Shown: in pieces, positions 51,860 through 59,442 of the stretch | Position numbering within the stretch: position 1 is the first letter of the stretch | Layout of the letters: every line of letters begins with the position of its first letter | Position numbers and translations under genes: made by a program | Assembly (NCBI GenBank): GCA_900539095.1 | Contig: UQAR01000002.1 | Span: forward strand, 1 to 64,000 | Reading direction: 5' to 3' | Length of the DNA: 64,000 bases | DNA from: an uncultured Ruminococcus sp. | GTDB taxonomy: Bacteria > Bacillota > Clostridia > Oscillospirales > Ruminococcaceae | The notes under the pieces: model-generated | What the model was told of the DNA's origin: nothing | The model's input: only the letters and a program-made list of their open reading frames with translations | Database searches by the model: none

Positions 51860-52780
51860 TTACTTAGTCATTGCTGCAACTTCGTCAGCGAAGTTCTCTT
51901 CCTTCTTCTCAACGCCTTCGCCTCTCTCGAAACGAACGTACTCAACAACGTTGATCTTGCCGCCGAGTTTCTTAGCTACAGACTCAACGTACTTGCCAAC
52001 AGATACCTTATCGTCCTTAACGAATGCCTGCTCAAGGAGGCAGTTCTCAGAATAGTATTTGCCGATCTTACCGTCGATGATCTTGTGCTTGACCTGCTCA
52101 GGCTTGTTAGCCATCTTAGGATCTTCAGCCATCTGAGCCAGCATGATCTCTCTCTCCTTGTCAAGAGCGTCAGCAGGAACAGACTCTCTGTTGAGGTATG
52201 CAGGATTCATGGCTGCTACCTGAAGTGCACAGTCCTTACCAGCAGCAAGGAGCTCAGCATTGTCAGCTGCAATGTCAGAATCAAGCTTTACCATAACGCC
52301 GATGCTACCTGCACCGTGAACGTAAGGAACAAGGATTCCTTCCATCCTCTTGAATCTTCTGATGACCATGTTCTCTCTGATCTTGATGAACAGATCCTGA
52401 AGTGTTTCTTCAACTGTCTTGTCACCGCCGCTGATCTTTGTTGCCTTGAGTGCGTCAACGTCAGCTGGGTTTGTTTCGATTACTGTGTCAGCTACTGCTG
52501 CAACGAATGCCTTGAACTCGTCGTTGTTAGCAGCGAAATCTGTTTCGATGTTTACTTCAAGAACGCAGCCTACGTTGCCCTTAACTACAGCTGTGCAGAT
52601 ACCCTCTGCTGCAACTCTGCCGCTCTTCTTAGCCTGTGTAGCAAGTCCCTTTTCACGGAGAATTGTTACTGCCTTTTCCATATCGCCGTCAGCCTCTACA
52701 AGAGCCTTCTTGCAGTCCATCATGCCAACGCCTGTTGCTGTCATAAGTTCTTTGATCTCTGCTACGGATACCTTACCCAT
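51860..52780 (-). CDS. tsf: Elongation factor Ts
   Basis: 306 residues. The N-terminal UBA-like part with TGVGMMDCKKAL, KAVTILREKG and the core EVNIETDFAA match EF-Ts, the nucleotide exchange factor of EF-Tu. ATG 52780 with GGAGGAATAAAA. Downstream of rpsB, 75 bases apart, in the usual rpsB-tsf order. Confidence 0.97.
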   Translation of the reverse strand: MGKVSVAEIKELMTATGVGMMDCKKALVEADGDMEKAVTILREKGLATQAKKSGRVAAEGICTAVVKGNVGCVLEVNIETDFAANNDEFKAFVAAVADTVIETNPADVDALKATKISGGDKTVEETLQDLFIKIRENMVIRRFKRMEGILVPYVHGAGSIGVMVKLDSDIAADNAELLAAGKDCALQVAAMNPAYLNRESVPADALDKEREIMLAQMAEDPKMANKPEQVKHKIIDGKIGKYYSENCLLEQAFVKDDKVSVGKYVESVAKKLGGKINVVEYVRFERGEGVEKKEENFADEVAAMTK

Positions 52781-52855
52781 TTTTATTCCTCCTAATGTGT
52801 TATATCGAAATAGGCAGACAAATATATTATAAATGCCTGCCTGAAATTTCAGCTA

Positions 52856-53599
52856 TTATTCAGCAGCCTCGTCAGCCTCTTCAACCTTCTCTGCCTCTTC
52901 AGCGGACTCAGCGTCCTCGCCCTGTCTGCCCTCGATGATAGCGTTAGCCATGCAGCCAGCGATAAGCTTTACTGCTCTGATAGCGTCGTCGTTACCAGGG
53001 ATAACATAATCAACATCATCAGGATCACAGTTTGTGTCAACGATAGCTACTACAGGGATACCAAGTTTCTTAGCCTCTGCTACAGCGATCTTTTCCTTTC
53101 TTGGGTCAACTACGAAAAGTGCTCCAGGAAGTTTCTTCATGTTCTTGATACCGCCCATGAACTTCTCGAGCTTATCTATCTCAAGCTTAAGCTTAACAAC
53201 TTCCTTCTTAGGAAGAAGATCGAAAGTACCGTCGTTCTCCATTGTGTGGAGCTGCTCAAGTCTCTTGATTCTCTGCTGGATAGTCTTGAAGTTTGTCATC
53301 ATACCGCCGAGCCATCTTGCATTTACATAATGTGCATTAGCTCTCAGTGCCTCTTCCTTAATGGAATCGCCAGCCTGTTTCTTTGTACCTACGAAAAGTA
53401 CCTCTTCGCCGTTAGCTGAGATGTCACGGATGAACATATAAGCCTCTTCAAGTTTCTTTACAGTCTTCTGAAGATCGATGATGTAAATTCCGTTTCTTTC
53501 TGTGAAAATGTATGGAGCCATTTTAGGGTTCCATCTTCTTGTCTGGTGACCAAAGTGTACGCCAGCCTCAAGAAGCTGCTTCATTGATACTACTCCCAT
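52856..53599 (-). CDS. rpsB: Ribosomal protein S2
   Basis: 247 residues. MKQLLEAGVHFGHQTRRWNPKM, HYVNARWLGGMMTNF (in parts: VHFGHQTRRW, RWLGGMMTNF) and PVVAIVDTNCDPD are invariant S2 motifs. A C-terminal Glu/Ala-rich tail extends past the usual end. ATG 53599 after AGGAGGTTACTACA. Transcribed with tsf from a promoter with a structured leader. Confidence 0.97.
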   Translation of the reverse strand: MGVVSMKQLLEAGVHFGHQTRRWNPKMAPYIFTERNGIYIIDLQKTVKKLEEAYMFIRDISANGEEVLFVGTKKQAGDSIKEEALRANAHYVNARWLGGMMTNFKTIQQRIKRLEQLHTMENDGTFDLLPKKEVVKLKLEIDKLEKFMGGIKNMKKLPGALFVVDPRKEKIAVAEAKKLGIPVVAIVDTNCDPDDVDYVIPGNDDAIRAVKLIAGCMANAIIEGRQGEDAESAEEAEKVEEADEAAE

Positions 53600-53604
53600 T
53601 GTAG

Positions 53605-53725
53605 TAACCTCCTGTTTGGTTTTAGATTTCTGCTTTCGCAGATGTTTTTATCCTCCGGACGGTTTTACTTGCTTTCACCTGCTTTGCGGCAGGACCAACG
53701 GCAAAAACCTGTCCGTGCGAATTGC
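53605..53725 (-). ncRNA. Structured 5' leader of rpsB-tsf
   Basis: The about 125-nt leader contains GC-rich complementary blocks unusual for the flanks. On the minus strand GGACAGG/CCTG, the CCTGCCGCAAAGCAGG hairpin, GGACGG... with CCGTCC, and ATCTGCGAAAGCAGA can pair. GGACAG near the 5' end and CCGTCCGG near the 3' end could close a multi-branched structure. A ribosomal-protein autoregulatory leader is a reasonable inference; I cannot assign it to a known class. Confidence 0.45.
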
Positions 53726-53731
53726 TTTAAT

Positions 53732-53760
53732 ATTATATCATATTTTCTCTCTCATTTCAA
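53732..53760 (-). promoter_or_regulatory. sigma-A promoter of rpsB-tsf
   Basis: On the minus strand TTGAAA (53760-53755), 17-bp spacer, TATAAT (53737-53732). Confidence 0.78.
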
Positions 53761-53774
53761 GAGTTTATGACACA

Positions 53775-54065
53775 TTATTTCAACAAATTTTCAACTTTCA
53801 CAGTCCTGCTCTTTGTGCACACTGCACTATCGCTGAACCTGACGAGAATAGTGTCCTCGCCGATAAGCTCGATATCCGAGCATTTTATGATGATATCCTC
53901 ATCTCTGCCCATAATACCGAAAGCCCTTGGCTTGCCGTAGACTATGAGCGACACTATATTTGCTCCCTGAGTGTCCATTTCGATATCGTCAACATAGCCA
54001 ATTTTCAGTCCTGTTCGCATATTCACGACTTCCTTGTTCCTAAGACTAGAAAAGCTGCATATCAT
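53775..54065 (-). CDS. YlmC/YmxH-family PRC-barrel sporulation protein
   Basis: 96 residues from ATG 54065, which has AGGGGG seven bases upstream; a longer frame from 54089 would begin inside a terminator. SSLRNKEVVNMRTGLKIGYV, then DDIEMDTQGANIVSLIVYG (in parts: NKEVVNMRTG, DIEMDTQGA) and RDEDIIIKCSDIELIGEDTI are typical of the PRC-barrel YlmC/YmxH family, often sited next to sigG in clostridia. Function is not known in detail. Confidence 0.85.
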   Translation of the reverse strand: MICSFSSLRNKEVVNMRTGLKIGYVDDIEMDTQGANIVSLIVYGKPRAFGIMGRDEDIIIKCSDIELIGEDTILVRFSDSAVCTKSRTVKVENLLK

Positions 54066-54078
54066 GATCTCGCCCCCT

Positions 54079-54116
54079 AAAAAATGCATACCCTTATGTT
54101 TTATATAAGAGTATGC
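54079..54116 (-). terminator. Terminator after the spo0A-like gene
   Basis: On the minus strand GCATACTCTTAT pairs with ATAAGGGTATGC around a short A/T loop, followed by ATTTTTT. The ymxH SD begins right after, so ymxH needs read-through or its own start. Confidence 0.72.
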
Positions 54117-54131
54117 AGGGAAAAGACTGTC

Positions 54132-54920
54132 CTATGTATCTTTATTGTTTTTACTTTTATAATAAAGCTCCAGCGGGTCGTTGTATAAGTGCCTGATATA
54201 TGACGCTATTGTGTTTATATACACCGTGTTGGTAGGCTTTGTGCCGGAGTAAAGGCAGTTTTTGAAAAGCATCTGCTTGTCTGCCTTTTTCATTTTCTCC
54301 CAGCCTGATACTATGGCACTTCTTGTGGAACGCTCTATGGCTGCGATATTTTTGCCATACTGATTTTTCACATCATTGTAAAGCTCATTTATCTGTATCT
54401 TCTGACAGCTGTATTTGAATATCAGCAGGAATATCATGTAGTAAATATAATCATAGCCTGTGTGCTTGCGGCTTATGCCTGTGGTACTGATTATGCCGTG
54501 TATCTCTTTTGATATGGTCTGTCTGAGTATCTCAGGCTCTACAGGTATGTGCCTCAGTCGGTCTATCATGTAATGGCTGACGTTTGCGGCGTCATATGGC
54601 ATTAGAATGTGCAGGATATCATCATAATCAAGGAGTATCCTGATAGTTTCAGCGTCATCATAAGCGTAGATGTTATAAATGATAGGGCGGATATTGTCGG
54701 CGTGTATCTTTTCACGGAAGGACAGCAGCTTTTTATATCCTATTCGGCAGCAGTCCACCACTATAACGTCGGGAGTATACTTTACTGCACCTATCTCAAG
54801 CTCTATCTCAGAATCACCGCACACATGGACGTTCGCACCGTTTCGTGTAAGCTCCTCGGTCAACAGCTTGTGCTGACCGTCATATGACTCGGATATAAGC
54901 ACCGAATATTCAGTCAGCAT
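54132..54920 (-). CDS. Spo0A-like regulator with degenerate receiver domain
   Basis: 262 residues from ATG 54920 (AAGGGAG upstream; a longer in-frame ATG at 55022 lies upstream of the promoter). The C-terminal half matches the Spo0A DNA-binding domain: STTGISRKHTGYDYI, IERSTRSAIVSGWEK (compare VERAIRHAIEVAW in B. subtilis) and TKPTNTVYINTIASYIR (compare AKPTNSEFIAMVADKLR). The N-terminal half is a receiver fold that keeps Asp56 (VIVVDCC), but the acidic pair is Ser10/Glu11, and the conserved Thr and Lys are replaced (Lys by Met in HILMPYD). Known Spo0A is the sporulation master switch; whether this copy is phosphorylated is doubtful. It sits between sigG and ymxH, not beside spoIVB. Confidence 0.82.
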   Translation of the reverse strand: MLTEYSVLISESYDGQHKLLTEELTRNGANVHVCGDSEIELEIGAVKYTPDVIVVDCCRIGYKKLLSFREKIHADNIRPIIYNIYAYDDAETIRILLDYDDILHILMPYDAANVSHYMIDRLRHIPVEPEILRQTISKEIHGIISTTGISRKHTGYDYIYYMIFLLIFKYSCQKIQINELYNDVKNQYGKNIAAIERSTRSAIVSGWEKMKKADKQMLFKNCLYSGTKPTNTVYINTIASYIRHLYNDPLELYYKSKNNKDT

Positions 54921-54969
54921 ACCTTTCAGCTCCCTTATGACGATTTGACATAATAATGCCACTGTACTT

Positions 54970-54998
54970 ATTATATCAAATTTACCGTCATCAAGCAA
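54970..54998 (-). promoter_or_regulatory. Promoter of the spo0A-like gene
   Basis: On the minus strand TTGCTT (54998-54993), 17-bp spacer, TATAAT (54975-54970). The start point would be about 45 bases before ATG 54920. A Spo0A-box heptamer TGTCGAA lies at 55078-55084, some 80 bases upstream. Confidence 0.6.
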
Positions 54999-55101
54999 CG
55001 TTATTGCTGCATTATTAATCAAATTGTTTCAAAATATTGCCTACTTTGTTATAATAACCGCTAATAAAATTCATAAATGTCGAATTAACATATTATGTTA
55101 T

Positions 55102-55872
55102 CTATATACTTTTCTTGATATGCTCAAGAGCACCCTTTTCAAGCCTTGATACCTGAGCCTGAGAGATGCCGATATTTTTAGCGACCTCCACCTGAGTTTG
55201 TCCCTTGAAAAACCGCAGGAAAAGTATGTTCCGCTCACGGGGCTGCAATTCGCTCATTGCCTCTTTTAGGGATAGCTCTTCAAGCCAGCTTTTGTCGTCG
55301 CAGTTGTCGCTCACCTGATCCAGCACATACAGTGCGTCTCCGTTGTCTGAATACACCGGCTCGTAAAGTGAAACAGGGTCGGTGATAGCCTCCAGTGCGA
55401 TGACAACCTGACTGGGCTTTTCGGTGATAGTGCTCGCTATCTGCTCAACGGTTGGTTCTTTCTGATTTTCGCAGATAAGCTGCTCTTTCGCCTGCATGGC
55501 TTTGTAGGCAAGGTCACGGAGAGAACGGCTCACACGCATGGGCTGAAAATCACGGAGAAATCTTCTCAGCTCGCCTGCTATCATGGGCACTGCATAGGTG
55601 GAAAACTTCACGTCAAGAGAGGTGTCGAAATTATCTATCGCCTTGATAAGTCCCACAACGCCCACCTGAAAAAGGTCGTCAGGGGAGTCGCAGCGGCTAA
55701 CAAACTTCTGCAAAACGCTGAGCACAAGTCTGAGGTTACCGTTTATAAGCTCTTCACGGGCTTTTTTGTCGCCTGCATGGGCTTTTTTCAAAAGCTCCAG
55801 CTTTTCAGACTCTTTCAGTGTTTTAAGCTCGTTGGTGTTCACGCCGCTTATCTCAACTTTATTATACTGCAT
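55102..55872 (-). CDS. sigG: Sporulation sigma factor SigG
   Basis: 256 residues. The N-terminus NKVEISGVNT parallels the NKVEICGVDT of B. subtilis SigG, a segment specific to this sigma factor. Region 2 has NGNLRLVLSV, DLFQVGVVGLIKAIDNFD and KFSTYAVPMI; region 4 ends with an HTH, TQVEVAKNIGISQAQVSRLEK. SigG drives late forespore genes. ATG 55872 with AGGAG seven bases upstream. Confidence 0.95.
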   Translation of the reverse strand: MQYNKVEISGVNTNELKTLKESEKLELLKKAHAGDKKAREELINGNLRLVLSVLQKFVSRCDSPDDLFQVGVVGLIKAIDNFDTSLDVKFSTYAVPMIAGELRRFLRDFQPMRVSRSLRDLAYKAMQAKEQLICENQKEPTVEQIASTITEKPSQVVIALEAITDPVSLYEPVYSDNGDALYVLDQVSDNCDDKSWLEELSLKEAMSELQPRERNILFLRFFKGQTQVEVAKNIGISQAQVSRLEKGALEHIKKSI

Positions 55873-55920
55873 TGTACGCTCCTGTTTAAAGCAGCATTTT
55901 ATGCCGCCGTGATAATATAA

Positions 55921-55948
55921 TTATTACCTTTCAAACAGGAACTATACA
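55921..55948 (-). promoter_or_regulatory. Possible sigma-F-type promoter of sigG
   Basis: On the minus strand GTATA (55948-55944), 14-bp spacer, GGTAATAAT (55929-55921). This resembles the sigma-F pattern (GYATA and GGnnAnAAT), which drives sigG in B. subtilis, but the spacer is shorter than usual. Confidence 0.35.
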
Positions 55949-55974
55949 GATATATTTCAGGAAAATCTCACCAT

Positions 55975-56004
55975 AAAAAATGCAGAGCCTTGTGACTCTG
56001 CATT
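55975..56004 (-). terminator. Terminator after the envelope sugar operon
   Basis: AATGCAGAG, loop CCTTGTGA, CTCTGCATT; on the minus strand followed by TTTTTT. Confidence 0.85.
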
Positions 56005-56008
56005 CGTG

Positions 56009-56218
56009 TTATTCTTTTCTGTCGCTCTTTCGCTGATAATACACCGCAAGGATAGCCGTAATTATCGCCGATATACAAAACGCAAGCAGCAGCTTGTTTG
56101 ATATCTTGCGGTTGATGAAATTCATTGTAGGGTTCAGTATATCCAGTATCCAGAACACAATGAACATTCCCGCAAGTATTATTGTAACATGAGGAAGTAT
56201 CTTGCTTAGTCTTTTCAT
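56009..56218 (-). CDS. Small membrane protein
   Basis: 69 residues with two hydrophobic helices (about 9-28, VTIILAGMFIVFWILDI, and about 42-61, LLLAFCISAIITAILAVYY) and a charged C-terminus. I do not recognise a family. ATG 56218 overlaps the stop of the upstream phosphodiester glycosidase gene by four bases (ATGA), so it belongs to that operon. Confidence 0.7.
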   Translation of the reverse strand: MKRLSKILPHVTIILAGMFIVFWILDILNPTMNFINRKISNKLLLAFCISAIITAILAVYYQRKSDRKE

Positions 56219-57339
56219 TGCTGTCCTCCTATATAGATAATGTCGCTGAGGTCACGTCCGCCACCGTCAGGGGCGTTCACGATCTGACCTCCAAAATACA
56301 TCATTGCCGACTTTCCGCCGTCAAGGTTGAATGCAGTCATGCAGCCCTCATCGCTCATGATAGCGGCAAGTTCGCTGAGCGTTGCACCCTTTGAGTAGCC
56401 CTCATCTCTGCCGTCAACGGTCACGAAAATATAGTGACCTGCCGATACGCAGCCTACAGCCGAACGTGGATTTGAGCTGTTGAGGTATTTTGTGGTATTG
56501 AACGTTTCCATTACGTTGCCGTTTCCGTCAAGAAGTGCTGGGCCGAAGTTCCAAGCCTGCCATGCACCCTTTGCGATAACGGTGTCGCTGTCATATTCAG
56601 ACGGTGAGTAGGTCTGCATAGTTCCGTCTGTGAACAGAACGCACACGTCTGCGTCATTGATATCGTCACGGTACTTGACGCCGTTCCTTATTACTATGCT
56701 GCGTTCGGAGTTGCCGTAGAAGTCGCCGTTTATGGCAAAAATTGCGTTGTTCTCTACAGCCATGTTGTAAACGGAATCCTTTATGTTCTTGCCAAAATCG
56801 CCGTCAGCAAATGCCGATCTTATCTCGCTTGCACTTGTTACATAAACGTCAGCCACAAAGTATGTTATCTTGTCGCTGCCCTCGCCAACAGACTTTTTAT
56901 ACACTGTTACCTGAGCCTTGTCCGTTGAGGCTGAGCCAAGTTCTTCTGAGGTTATGGCAGCGTTCGTTATGCTGCTTATGGCGTTCTGGTCTGAACGGTA
57001 GTCTGCGGTATCCTGATTGCCCCAGTTCCTGCGTTCGGTCTGTTCGGTACGCAGGGTAGTGGTAGCAGTTTCAGTTTGCGGAGCGGTGGTAACAGCAGGC
57101 TGGCTGTCCGACTGAGATGCGGAGGTGTTTTCCGCCTTTGAACTGTCTGTGGAATTAGGCAGTGTAAAGCTGCCCTCAGCGGAGCTGTCTGCCGTTGCTA
57201 CCACTTCGCCCTTTATTCCTGAGCTTTGTGGCATAACGTAGTCAAACAGCATGAAAACGCCTATGGCTGCCGCCGTGAGCAGGACGTCAGTTATCACCAT
57301 TGCCCACACAGGCATAGGCTTTTTGGTCTTATTTGTCAA
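56215..57339 (-). CDS. Exported phosphodiester glycosidase (NAGPA domain)
   Basis: 374 residues. One N-terminal membrane helix, a Ser/Thr-rich linker (about 45-115), then a NAGPA/DUF2233 domain: AINGDFYGNSE, GWQ-type region, NPRSAVGCV, FVTVDGRDEGYSKGATL, LNLDGG-like FNLDGGKSAMMYFGG. Relatives cleave phosphodiester bonds to sugars, as in removing GlcNAc caps. TTG 57339 has GAGGG nine bases upstream and overlaps the glycosyltransferase end by 11 bases. It likely acts at the cell surface on the polymer made by its neighbour. Confidence 0.83.
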   Translation of the reverse strand: MTNKTKKPMPVWAMVITDVLLTAAAIGVFMLFDYVMPQSSGIKGEVVATADSSAEGSFTLPNSTDSSKAENTSASQSDSQPAVTTAPQTETATTTLRTEQTERRNWGNQDTADYRSDQNAISSITNAAITSEELGSASTDKAQVTVYKKSVGEGSDKITYFVADVYVTSASEIRSAFADGDFGKNIKDSVYNMAVENNAIFAINGDFYGNSERSIVIRNGVKYRDDINDADVCVLFTDGTMQTYSPSEYDSDTVIAKGAWQAWNFGPALLDGNGNVMETFNTTKYLNSSNPRSAVGCVSAGHYIFVTVDGRDEGYSKGATLSELAAIMSDEGCMTAFNLDGGKSAMMYFGGQIVNAPDGGGRDLSDIIYIGGQQ

Positions 57340-58375
57340 TTTTACTTTCCCTCTTTCTGAAAACGAAACTCTTTTGTGCCGCCCAGCTTATAAAGAACAG
57401 CAACACTTCAATAAGTATCTTGCTGATATATTTATTGTGTATCAGATATCTGACGCACAGTTCAAGCAGTATTGTATTTGCGGTGAGTATGCAGCCTGCC
57501 AGCAGAAAATATTTTGCGGCGGTCTTTGCGATGCTCTCCTTATTTTTAAAGACAAACTTCTTGTTCATGGAAAAATTGAAACAGGAGCTTATCACTCTTG
57601 CACAGATGTTTGAGAACACCACGCTGCCGCTTATCATTGCGAAAATGCTGTATAAGATGTAATCCACGCAAAAGCTCAGCAGGGAAGAGCAGGAGAATTT
57701 CAGGATATCTTTGTATATCCGCCATGAGTCCTTGATAGGGTTGAAATGTGAGGACTCGTTCTTTCCAAGATAGACCGTTTCTATAGGCAATTCGCAGAAC
57801 TTTATGCCCTCTCTTGCACACTCAAGGAGCATATTCATCTCAAACTCGTATCTGTCGCCGCTGACGGAGAGCATGAACGGGATAAGCTTTGACGAAAAGC
57901 CACGCAGTCCTGTCTGAGTGTCGCTGACTTTGACCCCTGCGGCAAAGGAGAACACGAATTTTGTGATGTTGTTTCCGAATTTGCTGCGAAACGGGATTTT
58001 TCCCGTAAATCTGCGGCAGCCCATAACAAGCTCGTCAGGGGAGCTTTTCAACGCCTCGGCAACTCTTATGATATCCTCGACTTTGTGCTGACCGTCTGCG
58101 TCCGCAATGACGATGCCAACGGTGTCGCTCTCATTTTTGCTTATGTATTCAAGAGCAGTTTTTATGCCTCTGCCCTTGCCCTTGTTCACTTCATGGGTGA
58201 GCACTGTGGCTTTCTTTTCTGCCTCTTTGAACAGCGGCAGCTTGTCCTTGCTGCTGCCGTCATTTATGACAACAATATGAAAATCTGTTAATGAAGATAT
58301 ATCGTCAATAACTGCCAGCATTTTTTCGTCAGGCTCATAAGCGGGTATGACCGCATAAAATCTTTCTATCGCCAA
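57329..58375 (-). CDS. Glycosyltransferase family 2 fused to GtrA-like membrane domain
   Basis: 348 residues. The GT2 domain (about 1-215) has AVIPAYEPD, NDGSSKD, ADADGQH and the DTQTGLRGF motif of dolichol-phosphate-sugar synthase-like enzymes. The C-terminal part (about 225-345) has four helices of the GtrA flippase family (VDYILYSIFA...FNFSMNKKFVF). Such fusions make and flip polyprenyl-phosphate sugars. TTG 58375 is eight bases from GGAG; the ATG at 58405 has no SD. First gene of a three-gene operon with the NAGPA and small membrane proteins. Confidence 0.87.
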   Translation of the reverse strand: MAIERFYAVIPAYEPDEKMLAVIDDISSLTDFHIVVINDGSSKDKLPLFKEAEKKATVLTHEVNKGKGRGIKTALEYISKNESDTVGIVIADADGQHKVEDIIRVAEALKSSPDELVMGCRRFTGKIPFRSKFGNNITKFVFSFAAGVKVSDTQTGLRGFSSKLIPFMLSVSGDRYEFEMNMLLECAREGIKFCELPIETVYLGKNESSHFNPIKDSWRIYKDILKFSCSSLLSFCVDYILYSIFAMISGSVVFSNICARVISSCFNFSMNKKFVFKNKESIAKTAAKYFLLAGCILTANTILLELCVRYLIHNKYISKILIEVLLFFISWAAQKSFVFRKRESKIDK

Positions 58376-58420
58376 GATATCTTCTCCTTTCCTGAAAGCT
58401 TTCATTTATCGTATGGTCTA

Positions 58421-58449
58421 AGTATATCACATAACCCTTAAAAATACAA
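58421..58449 (-). promoter_or_regulatory. Promoter of the glycosyltransferase operon
   Basis: On the minus strand TTGTAT (58449-58444), 17-bp spacer, TATACT (58426-58421) with extended -10 TG. Confidence 0.65.
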
Positions 58450-58520
58450 TAAATGTGCAAAATATTTTATAGACAGTTTATAGAGATACTTTGGCTAGAA
58501 GTGTAATTGTGTCTGCATTA

Positions 58521-58549
58521 TTGACAAATTGATGAAAATGTCGTATAAT
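58521..58549 (+). promoter_or_regulatory. Consensus sigma-A promoter of the LytTR gene
   Basis: TTGACA (58521-58526), 17-bp spacer, TATAAT (58544-58549), full consensus. An A/T-rich tandem repeat TTTATAGACAG/TTTATAGAGAT lies near 58472-58493. Confidence 0.85.
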
Positions 58550-58604
58550 AGTATATATCACATAAAATGTACTAATAAATTCTGCAAACGGAGGAGTAGA
58601 TTTC

Positions 58605-59381
58605 ATGAAATATGATGTTCTTGAAACACGTTCAGCCGATATTCTCACCAAATGCTACAACAACGAGATCGAAAGCTTTCTTGACGCCTGCCATAAGGAC
58701 GTGCTGTGGATAGGTCCGGCTGAAAAACAAGTCATACGCACGAAAAAGGCTCTTGTGGAGGCTTTTTCCATGGAGAAACACAAGCTGGAGTTCGTTCTAA
58801 GCGACCTTAACGTGTTTTCGGTAGGTCTTACGAAAGATTCCTGCGAGGTCATGATGTTTTTCGCAGTCGATACCATATGGCCTGACAGCAGCGTGGGCAG
58901 GTTTGACCAGCGTATACAGCTCGCATGGGTCAGCGATAACGGCGAGGACAAGATAAAGCTTTGTCACATTTCTAATGCCATTGTGTATGACGAGCGTGAC
59001 AGGATATATCCTGTGCACTATGAAGAGATGTATAAAGAACCTGTGCTTGCAGGCGAAAAGCGTGCAAAGAAGGTCATTATAAACGGCGTTGACAAATCCC
59101 TCATATATCTTGACTGGTCATGGATAGCCTATGTAGAGAGCAGCGGAAGTCACTGCATCATTTACACCATAGACGGCACTTTTGAATCTGTGCAAAGCCT
59201 GCGTGTGCTTGAAAAACGATATAATGATATGTTTGTACGCTGTCATGAAAACTATCTTGTGAACCCTGAATATGTGAGCCGCATAAGCCGCTACAGGCTG
59301 GAGCTTACCAACGGCAGGGTCATACCGATATCAGAGAAAAATTACACGGCAGTCAAGGCAAAACTGACTTTGGATAAATGA
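58605..59381 (+). CDS. NTF2-like/LytTR DNA-binding regulator
   Basis: 258 residues. The N-terminal 125 residues (ADILTKCYNNEIESFLDACH...VLWIGPAEKQ) look like an NTF2/SnoaL-type cone fold that could bind a small ligand. The C-terminal LytTR domain (about 155-255) has IYLDWSWIAYVESSGSHC, FVRCHENYLVNPEYVSRI and the GRVIPISEKNY end typical of LytTR. No receiver domain and no adjacent kinase. The LytTR domain is the type used by AgrA, so this is a possible regulator of agrDB, but there is no direct evidence. ATG 58605 after GGAGG. Confidence 0.85.
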   Translation: MKYDVLETRSADILTKCYNNEIESFLDACHKDVLWIGPAEKQVIRTKKALVEAFSMEKHKLEFVLSDLNVFSVGLTKDSCEVMMFFAVDTIWPDSSVGRFDQRIQLAWVSDNGEDKIKLCHISNAIVYDERDRIYPVHYEEMYKEPVLAGEKRAKKVIINGVDKSLIYLDWSWIAYVESSGSHCIIYTIDGTFESVQSLRVLEKRYNDMFVRCHENYLVNPEYVSRISRYRLELTNGRVIPISEKNYTAVKAKLTLDK

Positions 59382-59398
59382 TATAAATGTCCTGAACA

Positions 59399-59438
59399 GA
59401 AAAACGGGTGAACAGTTATTGCGTTCACCCGTTTTTTT
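59399..59438. terminator. Bidirectional terminator between LytTR gene and sigE
   Basis: AAAACGGGTGAAC, loop AGTTATTGC, GTTCACCCGTTTT followed by TTT, between convergent genes. Confidence 0.92.
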
Positions 59439-59442
59439 GTGC

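Noticed and set aside
52085..52795. 236-codon plus-strand ORF opposite tsf
   Set aside because: Antisense shadow of EF-Ts with Cys/Ser-rich low-information sequence.
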